64,000 nucleotides of DNA from Ottowia testudinis (GTDB lineage Bacteria > Pseudomonadota > Gammaproteobacteria > Burkholderiales > Burkholderiaceae_C). The stretch is from NCBI RefSeq assembly GCF_017498525.1, contig NZ_CP071796.1:3472001-3536000 (forward strand), written 5' to 3'. Shown here piece by piece: positions 10,661 through 21,318 of the stretch (positions are counted from its first letter, which is position 1; each line of letters opens with the position of its first letter). A model generated the notes under the pieces. It was not told the DNA's origin, did not search any database, and saw only the letters and a list, made by a program, of their open reading frames with translations. The translations under genes were made by a program, and so were the position numbers.

Positions 10661-11392
10661 ATGAACCAGCCAAGCAACCGCACGGACAAGATCGTCGTCG
10701 TCGATGACGACGCGCGCATTCGCGACCTGCTGCGCCGCTACCTGGCGCAGGAAGGCTTCGAAGTCATCGTGGCCGAGGACGCCAAGGCGTTGTCGCGCAT
10801 CATGCTGCGCGACACGATCGACCTGATCGTGCTCGACCTCATGATGCCGGGCGAGGATGGCCTGTCGGTGTGCCGCCGGTTGCGCGCCGCGGGCGACAAG
10901 ACGCCGATCATCATGCTCACCGCCAAGGGCGAGGATGTCGACCGCATCGTCGGCCTCGAAGTCGGCGCGGACGACTACCTGGGCAAGCCGTTCAACCCGC
11001 GCGAGCTGCTGGCACGCGTGCACGCCGTGCTGCGCCGCCGCCCTCCACAAGAGGCGCCGGGCGCGCCTTCAGCCGAGAACGAATCGGTCAGCTTCGGCCC
11101 CTTTGCGTTCGATCTGGGCGCACGCACGCTGCGCAAGAACGGCGAGGAAATCTCGCTCACCACCGGCGAGTTCGCCATGCTGAAGGCGCTGGTGCGCCAC
11201 CCGCGCCAGCCGCTGTCGCGCGAAAAGCTGGCGCAACTGGCGCGCGGGCGCGAGTTCGAACCCTTCGACCGCAGCCTGGACGTGCAGATTTCACGCCTGC
11301 GCAAGCTGATCGAGCAGGACGCCGCCAGCCCGCGCTACATCCAGACGGTGTGGGGCGTAGGCTACGTGTTCGTGCCCGACGGCGCCAGCTGA
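10661..11392 (+). CDS. ompR: OmpR-family response regulator
   Basis: This is a 243-residue regulator. The receiver domain begins KIVVVDDDARI, the phospho-acceptor is Asp59 in LIVLDLMMPGEDG, and Lys lies in LGKPFNP. A winged-helix DNA-binding domain follows (LTTGEFAMLKALV, YIQTVWGVGYVFV). The ATG at 10661 follows AAGGGTGTTG and matches OmpR N-termini; longer in-frame starts upstream lack conserved sequence. It forms a two-gene operon with the histidine kinase 40 nt downstream. In related bacteria the pair responds to osmotic or envelope conditions and controls porins. Confidence 0.93.
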   Translation: MNQPSNRTDKIVVVDDDARIRDLLRRYLAQEGFEVIVAEDAKALSRIMLRDTIDLIVLDLMMPGEDGLSVCRRLRAAGDKTPIIMLTAKGEDVDRIVGLEVGADDYLGKPFNPRELLARVHAVLRRRPPQEAPGAPSAENESVSFGPFAFDLGARTLRKNGEEISLTTGEFAMLKALVRHPRQPLSREKLAQLARGREFEPFDRSLDVQISRLRKLIEQDAASPRYIQTVWGVGYVFVPDGAS

Positions 11393-11432
11393 CCCGCATG
11401 CGCCGCCGCGCTGACGCCGGCCCGCGCAGGCC

Positions 11433-12926
11433 ATGACCATGAGCGTGGCAACCCAGCCGCCGGACAGCGCCGATTCGCTGTTGCCGGTGCGCGGCCCGGT
11501 GACGCAGCCGGATCTGCTGGCCGACTCGATGAACGCGCCGCTGGAAGCCGCCGCGGCGCGGCGCCGGCCGCTGGGCATCAGCCTGTTCTGGCGCACCTTC
11601 CTGCTGCTGGCGCTGCTGCTCCTGGGCAGCTCGATCGGCTGGTACCAGATGTTCCGCACGCTCGAATACGAGCCGCGCGTGATCGACAACGCGCGCCAGA
11701 TCGCCTCGCTGGTCAACCTCTCGCGCGCCGCGCTGGTGCACTCCGACGCCATCGCGCGCGTCTCGCTCATCAAGACGCTGGCCGAGCAGGAAAAAGTGCG
11801 CATCGCCCCGCGCGAGCCAGCCGACAAGTTCAACCTGTTCAACCAGACCGGGCTGGAGCGCCGCATGAGCGCCGAGATCATGGCGCGCCTGGGCCCGGAC
11901 ACCGTGGTGGCCAGCCGCGTCAACGACGAGCCCGGCCTGTGGGTCGGGTTTTCCATCGAAGGCGATTCTTACTGGCTGTTGACCGAACGTTCACGCGTCG
12001 GCGCGCTGCTGGGCGGCAGCGCCTGGCTGTTGTGGCTGGCCTCGCTGGGCGCGGTCTCGCTGATCGGGGCGGCGCTGCTGGCCGGCTTCATCAACCGGCC
12101 GCTCAAGCAGCTGTCGATCGCCGCCGGGCGCGTGCGCGAGGGCGATTACCTGAGAGGCAGGCTGGATGAATCGGCGCGCTCCAGCGAGATCCGTGAAGTC
12201 AACATCGGCTTCAACCGCATGGCCGATCAGCTGTCGAAGATCGAGCAGGACCGCGCCGAGATGCTGGCCGGTATCTCGCACGATCTGCGCACCCCGCTGG
12301 CGCGCCTGCGGCTCGAAACCGAGATGAGCGTGCCCGACCTCGAGGCGCGCCAACACATGGTGGCCGACATCGCGCAGGTCGACACCATCATCGACAAGTT
12401 CCTCGATTACGCGCGGCCCGAGCAGATCGCGCTGCAGCCGCTGCCGCTGGCCGAGCTGACGCAAGCCGCGGCAATGCCCTTCACGCTGCGCGACGACATG
12501 CAGGTGCAGGTCGACATCCCGCCCGAGCTGCGCGTGCTGGGTGACGAGGTGGAATTGGCACGCGTGCTGGGCAACCTGCTCGAAAACGCGCGCCGCTACG
12601 GCCAAAGCCCGGACACCGGCATCACCCGCGTGCGCATCGCCGCCACGGCGCGCGACAACTGGGTGACGTTGCGCGTGCGCGACCACGGCCCGGGCGTGGC
12701 GCCCGAACTGCTGTCCAGCCTGACGCGCCCCTTTTTCCGTGGCGACAGCGCGCGCACCTCGGCCACCGGCGCCGGCTTGGGGTTGGCCATCGTCGCGAAG
12801 ATGGTTCACAACATGGGCGGCGCGCTGGAACTGGCCAACAGCCCCAGCGGCGGCTTGATGGCGATCATCCGCCTGCAGCAGGCCAGCGAGCAAAAGCATG
12901 GCCTGCTGCCCAAGAAGCGGCGATAG
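11433..12926 (+). CDS. envZ: EnvZ-like sensor histidine kinase
   Basis: This is a 497-residue inner-membrane kinase. It has a cytoplasmic N-terminal tail of about 45 residues, a first membrane helix (FLLLALLLLGSSIGW), a periplasmic sensor of about 130 residues, a second helix (LASLGAVSLIGAALLAGF), a HAMP domain starting INRPLKQL, and the H-box GISHDLRTPLARL with phospho-His283. It continues with N-box NLLENARRYG, G1 DHGPGV and G2 TGAGLGLAI. The alternative start at 11439 (MSV) is equally plausible. It is cotranscribed with ompR. Confidence 0.92.
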   Translation: MTMSVATQPPDSADSLLPVRGPVTQPDLLADSMNAPLEAAAARRRPLGISLFWRTFLLLALLLLGSSIGWYQMFRTLEYEPRVIDNARQIASLVNLSRAALVHSDAIARVSLIKTLAEQEKVRIAPREPADKFNLFNQTGLERRMSAEIMARLGPDTVVASRVNDEPGLWVGFSIEGDSYWLLTERSRVGALLGGSAWLLWLASLGAVSLIGAALLAGFINRPLKQLSIAAGRVREGDYLRGRLDESARSSEIREVNIGFNRMADQLSKIEQDRAEMLAGISHDLRTPLARLRLETEMSVPDLEARQHMVADIAQVDTIIDKFLDYARPEQIALQPLPLAELTQAAAMPFTLRDDMQVQVDIPPELRVLGDEVELARVLGNLLENARRYGQSPDTGITRVRIAATARDNWVTLRVRDHGPGVAPELLSSLTRPFFRGDSARTSATGAGLGLAIVAKMVHNMGGALELANSPSGGLMAIIRLQQASEQKHGLLPKKRR

Positions 12927-12970
12927 CGCATAGTGCGCGCTTCAATCCAGAAGCGGCCATCAAAAACGGT

Positions 12971-13010
12971 GCCGCCGCTTTCTGGACAAGCGCAAACAGC
13001 TATCGAAAAA
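12971..13010 (-). repeat. dispersed palindrome, copy 4 (overlaps ispF stop)
   Basis: CCGCTTTCTGGACAAGCGC followed by AAACAGCTATCGAAAAA is an inverted copy. Its CTATCG supplies the TAG stop of ispF (13000-13002), so the last codons of ispF lie inside the repeat. A second half-copy appears just upstream at about 12936-12966. Confidence 0.75.
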
Positions 13011-13496
13011 TGAGCATCGTGGCGCGCGCCTCGATGCTCGCGCCCTGCCCCACCGGGCCCAGCTTTTCGGCCGTCTTGGCCTTCACGTTGACCTGGGTTT
13101 GCGCCACGCCCAGCGCGTCGGCGATGCGCGCGCGCATGGCGCCGATGTGGGGCGCCAGGCGCGGCGCCTGCGCCACCACGGTGCTGTCCACGTTGCCCAC
13201 GCGCCAGCCGGCTGCGGCCACGCGGCGCGAGGCCTCGGCCAGCAGCGCGTGCGAATCGGCGCCGGCAAAGCGGTCGTCGGTGTCGGGGAAATGCGTGCCG
13301 ATGTCGCCCAGGCCGGCCGCACCGAGCAGCGCGTCGGTGATGGCGTGCAGCAGCACGTCGGCGTCGGAATGGCCCAGCAGGCCGTGCGTGTGCGGGATGG
13401 TCACGCCGCCAATCACCAGCGGCCGGCCGGGCACCAGGGCGTGCACATCCCAGCCTTCGCCGATGCGGAAAGGGGGCAGACTTTGTTCGTGGGCAG

Positions 13497-13500
<4 letters not shown>
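13000..13500 (-). CDS. ispF: 2-C-methyl-D-erythritol 2,4-cyclodiphosphate synthase
   Basis: IspF cyclises CDP-methylerythritol 2-phosphate in the MEP isoprenoid pathway. The 166-residue protein has GEGWDVHAL (zinc ligands Asp18 and His20), [11 protein letters not shown] and HFPDTD, and ends [19 protein letters not shown]. The ATG at 13500 overlaps the ispD stop (ATGA), which fixes the start and implies coupling. The stop codon comes from a dispersed palindrome copy. Confidence 0.95.
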
Positions 13501-14206
<706 letters not shown>

Positions 14207-14210
<4 letters not shown>

Positions 14211-14620
14211 GCCAGATGGCGCACGACGAAAGCGCGCGCGGTCAGAATCGCGGCGCCGGCGTGCTGACGCAAGTCCAACAGCCCACTCTTGTCGCCGGTC
14301 ACGATGGCTTGCGCCGCACCGGCTTCGGCCAGCGCCAGCAAATAGTCGTCCTTGGGGTCGGGAGAGCGTTGCACGGCCGGCAGCGTGTGCATCCACCGGG
14401 TCAACGCGCGCAAATCGTTGACCATGCGCCCCGCCTCGGCCGGCCGAATGCGCAGCCGAACCGCCACGCGCCGGGTGACTTCGCGCACTTCATCCAGCTG
14501 CGCCTCGCAACACAGCAGTTCAACCCGGCCACGACGCCACGCCTCGTAGATTTGGCGCGGTGGCGTGGCGCGACCGATCAGGGCTGAAATCAGAATGTTG
14601 GTGTCCAGAACCACCCTCAT
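14207..14620 (-). CDS. PIN-domain toxin (COG1569-like)
   Basis: This is a 137-residue putative RNase toxin. The N-terminal [14 protein letters not shown] carries the first PIN-fold Asp, and [15 protein letters not shown] and [11 protein letters not shown] carry further acidic residues of the metal site. It overlaps the antitoxin gene by 4 nt upstream (ATGA) and ispD by 4 nt downstream (GTGA), so it lies within a four-gene coupled unit with ispD-ispF. The fold call is strong. Toxin activity and RNA target are inferred from the family. Confidence 0.85.
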
Positions 14621-14883
14621 GGGTGGCGCACCGCATCCAGCGCGTCGTCGATCAAGGCCTGCAACGCCGCGTCGTCCTCGCCTTCCAGACGAGATCGGAT
14701 GGCTTCCACGGTTTGATCAAAAAGGCGCCAGCGCACCGCCTCCTCCACGAAACGCGACAAGTCACCCTTCTTCATCCCCTGCGTGCCCAAATACTCGCGC
14801 AGGCTGGCGTCCACCTCCGGACTGACGGTGAGGCTCCAGCGGGCCGGCTGCGCCGCGCTATCGATCAACAGGCTCATGCTCAT
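14617..14883 (-). CDS. antitoxin, ribbon-helix-helix-like
   Basis: This is a short acidic protein of about 88 residues. It has a possible N-terminal beta strand (RWSLTVSPEVDASLREYL), then GMKKGDLSRFVEEAVRWRLF, the layout of a ribbon-helix-helix DNA-binding antitoxin, and a charged C-terminus that would bind the toxin. ATG codons at 14883 and 14877 are both possible. Its stop overlaps the PIN gene start. As in other type II modules it would be expected to repress its own operon, which here would also place ispD-ispF under that promoter. Confidence 0.75.
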   Translation of the reverse strand: MSMSLLIDSAAQPARWSLTVSPEVDASLREYLGTQGMKKGDLSRFVEEAVRWRLFDQTVEAIRSRLEGEDDAALQALIDDALDAVRHP

Positions 14884-14914
14884 GCGCAAATTTCAGCACA
14901 TAAACACATAAGCG

Positions 14915-17236
14915 TCAAACTGACGCGTGCAGCAATGCCCACATACGCCCCGGCGACAACGGCATCTGCAACCGGGGCGCCAAATCGGCCCGCCCATTGC
15001 GCGCCAGCGCGTCCGCCACGGCATTGACGATGCTGGGCGTGGCGCCAATCGTGCCGAGTTCGCCCACGCCTTTCACGCCCAGCGGGTTGTTGGTGCAGGG
15101 CGTGGATTCGTCCATCTCGGTCTTGAACATCGCCTGCATGTCAAAGGCGCGCGGCGCGGCGTAGTCCATCAGGCTGCCCGTCAGCAACTGGCCGCTGTCG
15201 TCGTACACGATCTGCTCGGTCAGCGCCTGGCCAATGCCCTGCACGGCGCCGCCATCCAACTGGCCGCGCACGATCATGGGGTTGACCACGCGCCCCACGT
15301 CGTTGACGCTGGCGTAGGCCACGATGGCGATGGCGCCGGTCTGCGGGTCCAGTTCCACCTCGCTGATGTGGCAGCCGTTGGGCCAGGTGGGGCCGCTGAC
15401 GGTGTGCGTGTGGTCGACGAAGATGTGGCCACCCGCCTGCTTGCCGGCCAGCTCGAACAGACCCACGGCGTGATCGGTGCCGGCCACGAAAAAGCGCGCG
15501 GCTTCGTAACGGATGTCTTCAGGCGCTGCCTCCAGCGCCTGCGCGGCCAGTTGTTTGGCCTCGTCCAGCGTCTTGTCGGCGCCCGAGCGCATGGCCGATC
15601 CTCCCGTGAATAGCGAGCGCGAGCCGGCGCTGCCAAAGCCGTTGCCGCGATCGGTGTCGCCCAGGACCACGCGCACCTGGCTGATCGGCACGCCGAAGGC
15701 ATCCACCACCAATTGCGCCAGCGTGGTGGCGATGCCCTGGCCCATCTGGTTGACGGCGCTGTAGACCTCGATGATGCCGTCGGCCTTCACGTCAATCGTC
15801 ACGCGCTCCTCGAACACGTTGCCGCCGGTCCATTCCAGAAAAGTGGCGATGCCCAGCCCGCGCCACAGGCCGCGCGCTCTGGATTTCGCAGCGCGCGCGT
15901 CAAAGCCGGCCCAGTCGGCCAGCGGCAGCGCCTGATCCATCACATGCTCGAAGCGGCCCACGTCGTAGGTCTGGCCCATCGGGTTCTTGTACGGCATCTG
16001 ATCCGGGCGGATGAAGTTGCGCCGGCGCAGTTCGATGCGGTCGGTGCCGGTTTGGCGCGCCGCTTCGTCCATGACGCGCTCCATGTTGAAGATGGCCTCG
16101 GGTCGGCCGGCGCCCCGGTAGGCGCCGGTGGGCGCCTGGTTCGTCAGCACGGCACGGAAGTGAAAGTCGATCACCGGCACGTGGTACACGCTGGTCTGCA
16201 CCCAGGGGCCGATCAGCAACTGAATCGCCACGCCCGTGCCCAGCGCGTAGGCGCCCACGTTGGCGTGCGATTGCACGCGCAGCGCCAGGATTTTTCCGTT
16301 GGTGTCCAGCGCCAGTTCCACATGCGCCTGCACGTCGCGCCCGTGCGTGGTGCTGGTGAATTCCTCGCTGCGCTCGCCCGTCCAGCGCACCGGCTGGCCC
16401 GTGGCGCGCGCGGCCCAGGCGACGACCACGTCCTCGGGGTACGAACCCGTCTTCATGCCGAAGCCGCCGCCCACGTCGCCCACGCGCACGCGCACGTCCT
16501 CGGACTTGAGGGCCAGCGCGGTGGCGATGGCGCCGCGCACCGCCGTCGGCATTTGCGAACTGGCGTGCACGTCCAACCGCACGCCATCCCACGAGGCGCG
16601 GATGGCGCGCGGCTCCAGCGTGAGCGCGGCCAGCCGCTGGTGCGTGATGTCGAGCTTGACCACGTGCGCAGCCCGCGCGAAGGCCGCTTGCGCCGCCGCC
16701 GCGTCGCCGTGGCGCGCTTCGCAGGCGATGTTGTCGGGCGCGCTGTCCACCACGGCCGCGCCGCCCGCCAGTGCAGCCGCCAGCGTGGCCACGACGGGCC
16801 GTTCTTCGTAATCGACCATGACCGCTTCGGCCGCGTCCCTGGCCTGCTGCAGCGTGTCGGCCACCACGGCGGCCACCGCCTCGCCCACGTAGCGCACCGC
16901 TTCGTGCGCCAGCGCGCGGCGCACGGGCGTGGCGCAGTCGCTGCCGTCGGCCCGCTTGAAGCCGGCGCCGGTCGGCAAGGGCGGCATGGCGGCCAGATCG
17001 GCGCCGGTGAGGATAGCGCGCACGCCGGGCATGACGCGGGCCGCCTCGGCATCCACCCCCTGGATCGCCGCATGCGCATACGGTGAGCGCACGAACACCA
17101 GCCAGCCATCGCCGGGCTGACCCAGGTCGTCGGTGTAGCGGCCTTGGCCTTGCAGCAGCGCGTCGTCCTCCAGCCGCTTGACGGCCTGGCCGCTGCCAAA
17201 GCGCGGGGGGTTCAAGGTGGGGGCGGCATCGCTCAT
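14915..17236 (-). CDS. xanthine dehydrogenase family molybdopterin-binding subunit
   Basis: This is the 773-residue large subunit of a molybdenum hydroxylase. The N-terminus reads GSGQAVKRLEDDALLQGQGR, and the middle has GDVGGGFGMKTGSYPED and TGAYRGAGRPEAIF. The C-terminal GVKGVGELGT carries the conserved Glu of the active site. The AYRGAGRP loop indicates the CoxL-like form II group, not CO dehydrogenase. Such enzymes need FAD and 2Fe-2S subunits, and neither is adjacent, so partners must be elsewhere. The start at 17236 follows GGAATGCCC; 17242 is an alternative. Its substrate is unknown. Confidence 0.88.
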   Translation of the reverse strand: MSDAAPTLNPPRFGSGQAVKRLEDDALLQGQGRYTDDLGQPGDGWLVFVRSPYAHAAIQGVDAEAARVMPGVRAILTGADLAAMPPLPTGAGFKRADGSDCATPVRRALAHEAVRYVGEAVAAVVADTLQQARDAAEAVMVDYEERPVVATLAAALAGGAAVVDSAPDNIACEARHGDAAAAQAAFARAAHVVKLDITHQRLAALTLEPRAIRASWDGVRLDVHASSQMPTAVRGAIATALALKSEDVRVRVGDVGGGFGMKTGSYPEDVVVAWAARATGQPVRWTGERSEEFTSTTHGRDVQAHVELALDTNGKILALRVQSHANVGAYALGTGVAIQLLIGPWVQTSVYHVPVIDFHFRAVLTNQAPTGAYRGAGRPEAIFNMERVMDEAARQTGTDRIELRRRNFIRPDQMPYKNPMGQTYDVGRFEHVMDQALPLADWAGFDARAAKSRARGLWRGLGIATFLEWTGGNVFEERVTIDVKADGIIEVYSAVNQMGQGIATTLAQLVVDAFGVPISQVRVVLGDTDRGNGFGSAGSRSLFTGGSAMRSGADKTLDEAKQLAAQALEAAPEDIRYEAARFFVAGTDHAVGLFELAGKQAGGHIFVDHTHTVSGPTWPNGCHISEVELDPQTGAIAIVAYASVNDVGRVVNPMIVRGQLDGGAVQGIGQALTEQIVYDDSGQLLTGSLMDYAAPRAFDMQAMFKTEMDESTPCTNNPLGVKGVGELGTIGATPSIVNAVADALARNGRADLAPRLQMPLSPGRMWALLHASV

Positions 17237-17307
17237 GGGCATTCCGGCAACTCGTGGTGGGGGGTGGCGGAAACTATAGACGCCCTGCCGGCCACCGGCC
17301 ATTGCTT

Positions 17308-17357
17308 TTATTTTGATAGCTGCTCGCGCTTGTCAGACAAGCGCTGGAGGCTTGAAA
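17308..17357 (+). repeat. dispersed palindrome, copy 5
   Basis: TTTTGATAGCTGCTCGCGCT followed by TGTCAGACAAGCGCTGGAGG is a near-consensus forward copy. It lies between the molybdenum hydroxylase gene and mfd, which diverge here. Confidence 0.85.
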
Positions 17358-17452
17358 CGCTGCAAACCTTGCGGACGTAAAATCAGCGCCGCACCCCCGC
17401 CCACGCTGGCCGGGGGTTTTCGTCGTTTCCGATGCCCGCCACATTGCCCGCC

Positions 17453-20400
17453 ATGGACCTGCCCAAGCTCATCCCCGGCAAACCCCACGCCCTGCCCCGC
17501 CCGCCCGCGTCTGCCGACGCGCTGCTGCTGGCGCAACTGTCCGAACGCGACACGGCGGCCAAAAGCTCACCGCCATCGTCACCGCCGACGCCAGCGACGC
17601 GCGCCGGCTGCAGGACGAGATGGCCTTCTTCGCGCCGGGCTTGCGCATCGTCATGTTTCCCGACTGGGAGACGCTGCCCTACGACAGCTTCAGCCCGCAC
17701 CAGGATTTGATCAGCGAGCGCCTGGCCACGCTGTGGGCCATCCGCCAACAGCAGGCCGACGTGGTGCTGATCCCCGCCACCACGGCGCTGGTTCGGCTGG
17801 CCCCGCCGGCGTTTTTGGCGGGCACCACGTTCCACTTCAAGCAGGGACAGAAGCTGGACGAGGCGGCGTTGAAGGCTCAGCTCACCCTGGCCGGCTACAC
17901 GCACGTCACGCAGGTGGTCAGTCCGGGCGAATACGCGGTGCGCGGCGGGCTGATCGACCTTTTCCCGATGGGCAGCCCGCAGCCGTTCCGGGTCGATCTT
18001 TTTGACGACGAGATCGATTCGATCCGCGCCTTCGACCCCGACACGCAGCGCAGCCTGTACCCCGTGCCGGAGGTGCGCCTGCTGCCCGGCCGCGAATTCC
18101 CGACCCACGACGAGGCGCGGGCCAAGTTCCGCAGCCGCTGGCGCGAGCTGCTGGAGGGCGACCCGACCAAAAGCCGCATCTACAAGGACATGGGCAACGG
18201 CGTGGCCACGGCGGGCATCGAGTACTACCTGCCGCTGTTCTTCGACGACACGGCCACGGTGTTCGACTATCTTGGCGACGGCGCCACCTTGGTGCTGCAC
18301 GGCGATTTGGAGCACGCCTTCCAGCAGTTCGTGCAGGACACGCGCGAACGCTTCCGCCTGGCGCAGGGCGACCCCGAGCGGCCGGTGTTGCCGCCCGAGG
18401 CGCTGTTCCTCGACGCCGAGCAGTTCTACCTGCGCGCCAAGCCGCACGCCCAACTGGCGCTGCGGCCGGCTGCCCTGCTCCCTCGCCCCTCTGGGGAGAG
18501 GGCTGGAGTGAGGGGCGCGGCAGCCACCAGCGACGCCGCCAGCCCTCACCCCCACCCTCTCCCAGAGGGAGAGGGCGTCAGTCCCTTCGTCGAATTCGAC
18601 CACCTGCCCGACCTGACCGTGGTGCGCGGCGCCGACGACCCGCTGGCGCGCCTGCAGGCGCACCTGCGCGCCAGCCCCGGCCGCGCGCTGGTGCTGGCCG
18701 AAAGCGCGGGCCGGCGCGAGAGCCTGCTGGATTTCCTGCGCGCCTCGGGCCTCAACCCGCCGGCCTTCGATTCGCTGGCCGAGTTCCAGGCCAGCGACGA
18801 GAAGATCGGCATCGCCACCGCCGCCGTGGCGCAAGGCTTTGCGTGGCGCGAGGCCGACATCGACTTCGTCACCGAGACCGAGCTGTTCGCGCAAGGCCCC
18901 ACCACGCGCCGGCGCAAGAAGCAAGAGCAGGTCAGCGACGTCGAGGCGCTGATCAAGGACCTGAGCGAGCTGAACCTGGGCGACCCGGTGGTGCATGCGC
19001 AGCACGGCATCGGGCGCTACCGCGGGCTGGTCAACATGGACATGGGCGCGAAGAACCCCGATGGCTCGCCCGCGTTGCAGGAGTTTCTGCACCTTGAATA
19101 CGCGGGCGACGCCGTGCTGTACGTCCCCGTGTCGCAACTGCACCTGATCGGCCGCTACACCGGCGTGAGCGCCGACGAAGCGCCCCTGCACAAGCTGGGC
19201 AGCGGCCAGTGGGAAAAAGCCAAGCGCAAGGCCGCCGAGCAGGTGCGCGATGCCGCCGCCGAGCTGCTCAACATCTACGCCCGCCGCGCCGCGCGCGAAG
19301 GCCACCCGTTCCGCTACAGCCCGCACGACTACGAGGCGTTTGCCAACGACTTCGGCTTTGAAGAGACCGCCGACCAGAAAGCCGCCATCCACGCCGTGGT
19401 GCAGGACATGATCAGCCCGCAGCCGATGGACCGTCTGGTGTGCGGCGACGTGGGCTTTGGCAAGACGGAAGTCGCGCTGCGCGCCGCGTTTGTGGCCGTC
19501 ACCGGCGGCAAGCAGGTGGCGTTTTTAGCGCCCACCACGCTGCTGGCCGAGCAGCACTACCAGACGCTGGCCGACCGCTTTGCCAAGTGGCCGGTGAAGG
19601 TGGCGGGCATGAGCCGCTTCAATTCGGCCAAGGAAGTGAACGCGGCACTGAAAGGCATCAGCGACGGCAGCGTCGACATCGTGGTCGGCACGCACAAGCT
19701 GCTGAGTGACAAGACGCAGTTCAAGAACCTGGGCCTGCTCATCATCGACGAGGAACACCGCTTTGGCGTGCGGCACAAGGAGCAGATGAAGCAGTTCCGC
19801 GCCGAGGTGGACGTGCTCACGCTCACCGCCACGCCCATCCCGCGCACCATGGGCATGGCGCTGGAGGGGCTGCGCGACCTGAGCGTGATCGCCACCGCGC
19901 CGCAGCGCCGCCTGGCCATCAAGACCTTTGTGCGCAACGAAGGCACGGGCGTGATCCGCGAGGCCGTGCTGCGTGAATTGAAGCGCGGCGGGCAGGTGTA
20001 CTTCTTGCACAACGAGGTCGAAACCATCGAGAACCGCCGCCAGAAGCTGGAAGAAATCCTGCCCGAGGCGCGCATCGCTATTGCCCACGGCCAGATGCCC
20101 GAGCGCGAACTGGAGCGCGTGATGCGCGACTTCGTGGCGCAGCGCCACAACGTGCTGTTGTGCTCCACCATCATCGAGACCGGCATCGACGTGCCCACCG
20201 CCAACACCATCGTCATCGCCCGCGCCGACAAGTTCGGCCTGGCGCAGTTGCACCAGCTGCGCGGCCGCGTGGGCCGCAGCCACCACCAAGCCTATGCGTA
20301 TTTGATGGTGCCGGAGATCGAAGGCCTGACCAAGCAGGCCGCGCAGCGGCTGGACGCCATTCAGCAGATGGAAGAACTCGGCAGCGGCTTTTATCTGGCC

Positions 20401-21006
20401 ATGCACGACCTGGAAATCCGCGGCGCCGGCGAGGTGCTGGGCGAAAACCAGAGCGGCAACATGATGGAGATCGGCTTTCAGCTCTACAACGAAATGCTGG
20501 CCGAGGCTGTGAAGGCTTTGAAGGCCGGCAAGGAGCCTGACTTGCTGAGCCCCCTGCAGGCCGTGACCGAAATCAACCTGCATGCGCCCGCCCTGCTGCC
20601 CAACGATTACTGCGGCGACGTGCACCTGCGCCTGTCGTTCTACAAGAAGCTGGCGACGGCCAAAACGCCCGATCAGATCGACACGCTGCTGGAAGAAATC
20701 GTCGACCGCTTCGGCAAGCTGCCGCCGCCCGCGCAGACGCTGATCGATGTGCACCGGCTGCGGGTTTTGAGCCAGCCTTACGGCGTGCAGAAAGTGGACG
20801 CGGCGCCAGGCGTGATCAACATCGCCTTCAAACCCAACCCGCCGATCGAACCGATGTCGATCATCCAGATGATCCAGAAGAACAAGCACATCAAGCTGGC
20901 GGGCAACGACAAGCTGCGCATTGAAAAAGCCTTGCCGGAGCCGAAAGACCGTGCGCAGATGGTGCGCGACGTGCTGCGTGGCTTGCGCGCCACCGCCACG
21001 GCCTGA
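17453..21006 (+). CDS. mfd: transcription-repair coupling factor Mfd, frameshifted
   Basis: Mfd removes stalled RNA polymerase and recruits UvrA. The main frame has the RNA polymerase-interacting region (FLHLEYAGDAVLYVPVSQL), Walker A GDVGFGKTEVAL, box II DEEHRFGVRHKEQ, helicase motifs IV-VI and the C-terminal TRCF domain. The true N-terminus starts at ATG 17453 (MDLPKLIPGKPHALPRPP) in another frame. It joins the main frame (KLTAIVTADASDARRL) near the A-run at 17561-17564, where one base appears to be missing. Translation from ATG 17620 would lose about 55 residues. A repeat at 18474-18587 is translated in frame as an insert. Confidence 0.9.
18474..18587. repeat. palindromic repeat inserted in frame within mfd
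   Basis: Two related arms, CCCTCGCCCCTCTGGGGAGA to GAGTGAGGG and CCCTCACCCCCACCCTCTCC to GAGGGAGAGGG, flank a short spacer. The type CTCTCCC...GGGAGAGGGTGGGGGTGAGGG is widespread in proteobacterial genomes. Here it is read through by mfd without a stop, adding a Pro/Gly-rich segment (SPHPHPLPEGEGV). Confidence 0.8.
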
Positions 21007-21318
21007 CGCCGCCTGCGGATGGCGTCCTACGCGCCATGCCGCCGCACGTGCACAGCGACGGCGTCCCACGCTCGCCTAAAGTCTGACGCAGGCGTTGCGT
21101 CAAACCAATGTGTCTGTGCCAGCCGCGTGCCGTTCCAGCGCCGGACAAGCCATTGCGGGCGCAAGACAAGGGCTTCATCGACGCGCACGCGTTCAACTCA
21201 GACGGCCTCGGCCTGCCGGGCTTTTTTGTCAAGACGGTCACGCTTGATGGACCCGAACGTCGCACGATCGGCCAATCGGCCGTATAAACAGCTTTTCAAA
21301 CCTGCATTACCCGTCGCC
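21007..21318. other. 312-nt stretch with no recognised gene
   Basis: An in-frame extension of the downstream L,D-transpeptidase gene runs through here (possible ATG at 21247), but its translation shows no family similarity. I see no RNA gene, repeat or strong terminator. Confidence 0.4.

Noticed and set aside
17383-19392. Long minus-strand open frame across the mfd start
   Set aside because: The conserved Mfd protein is on the plus strand and the antisense translation is low-complexity without motifs.
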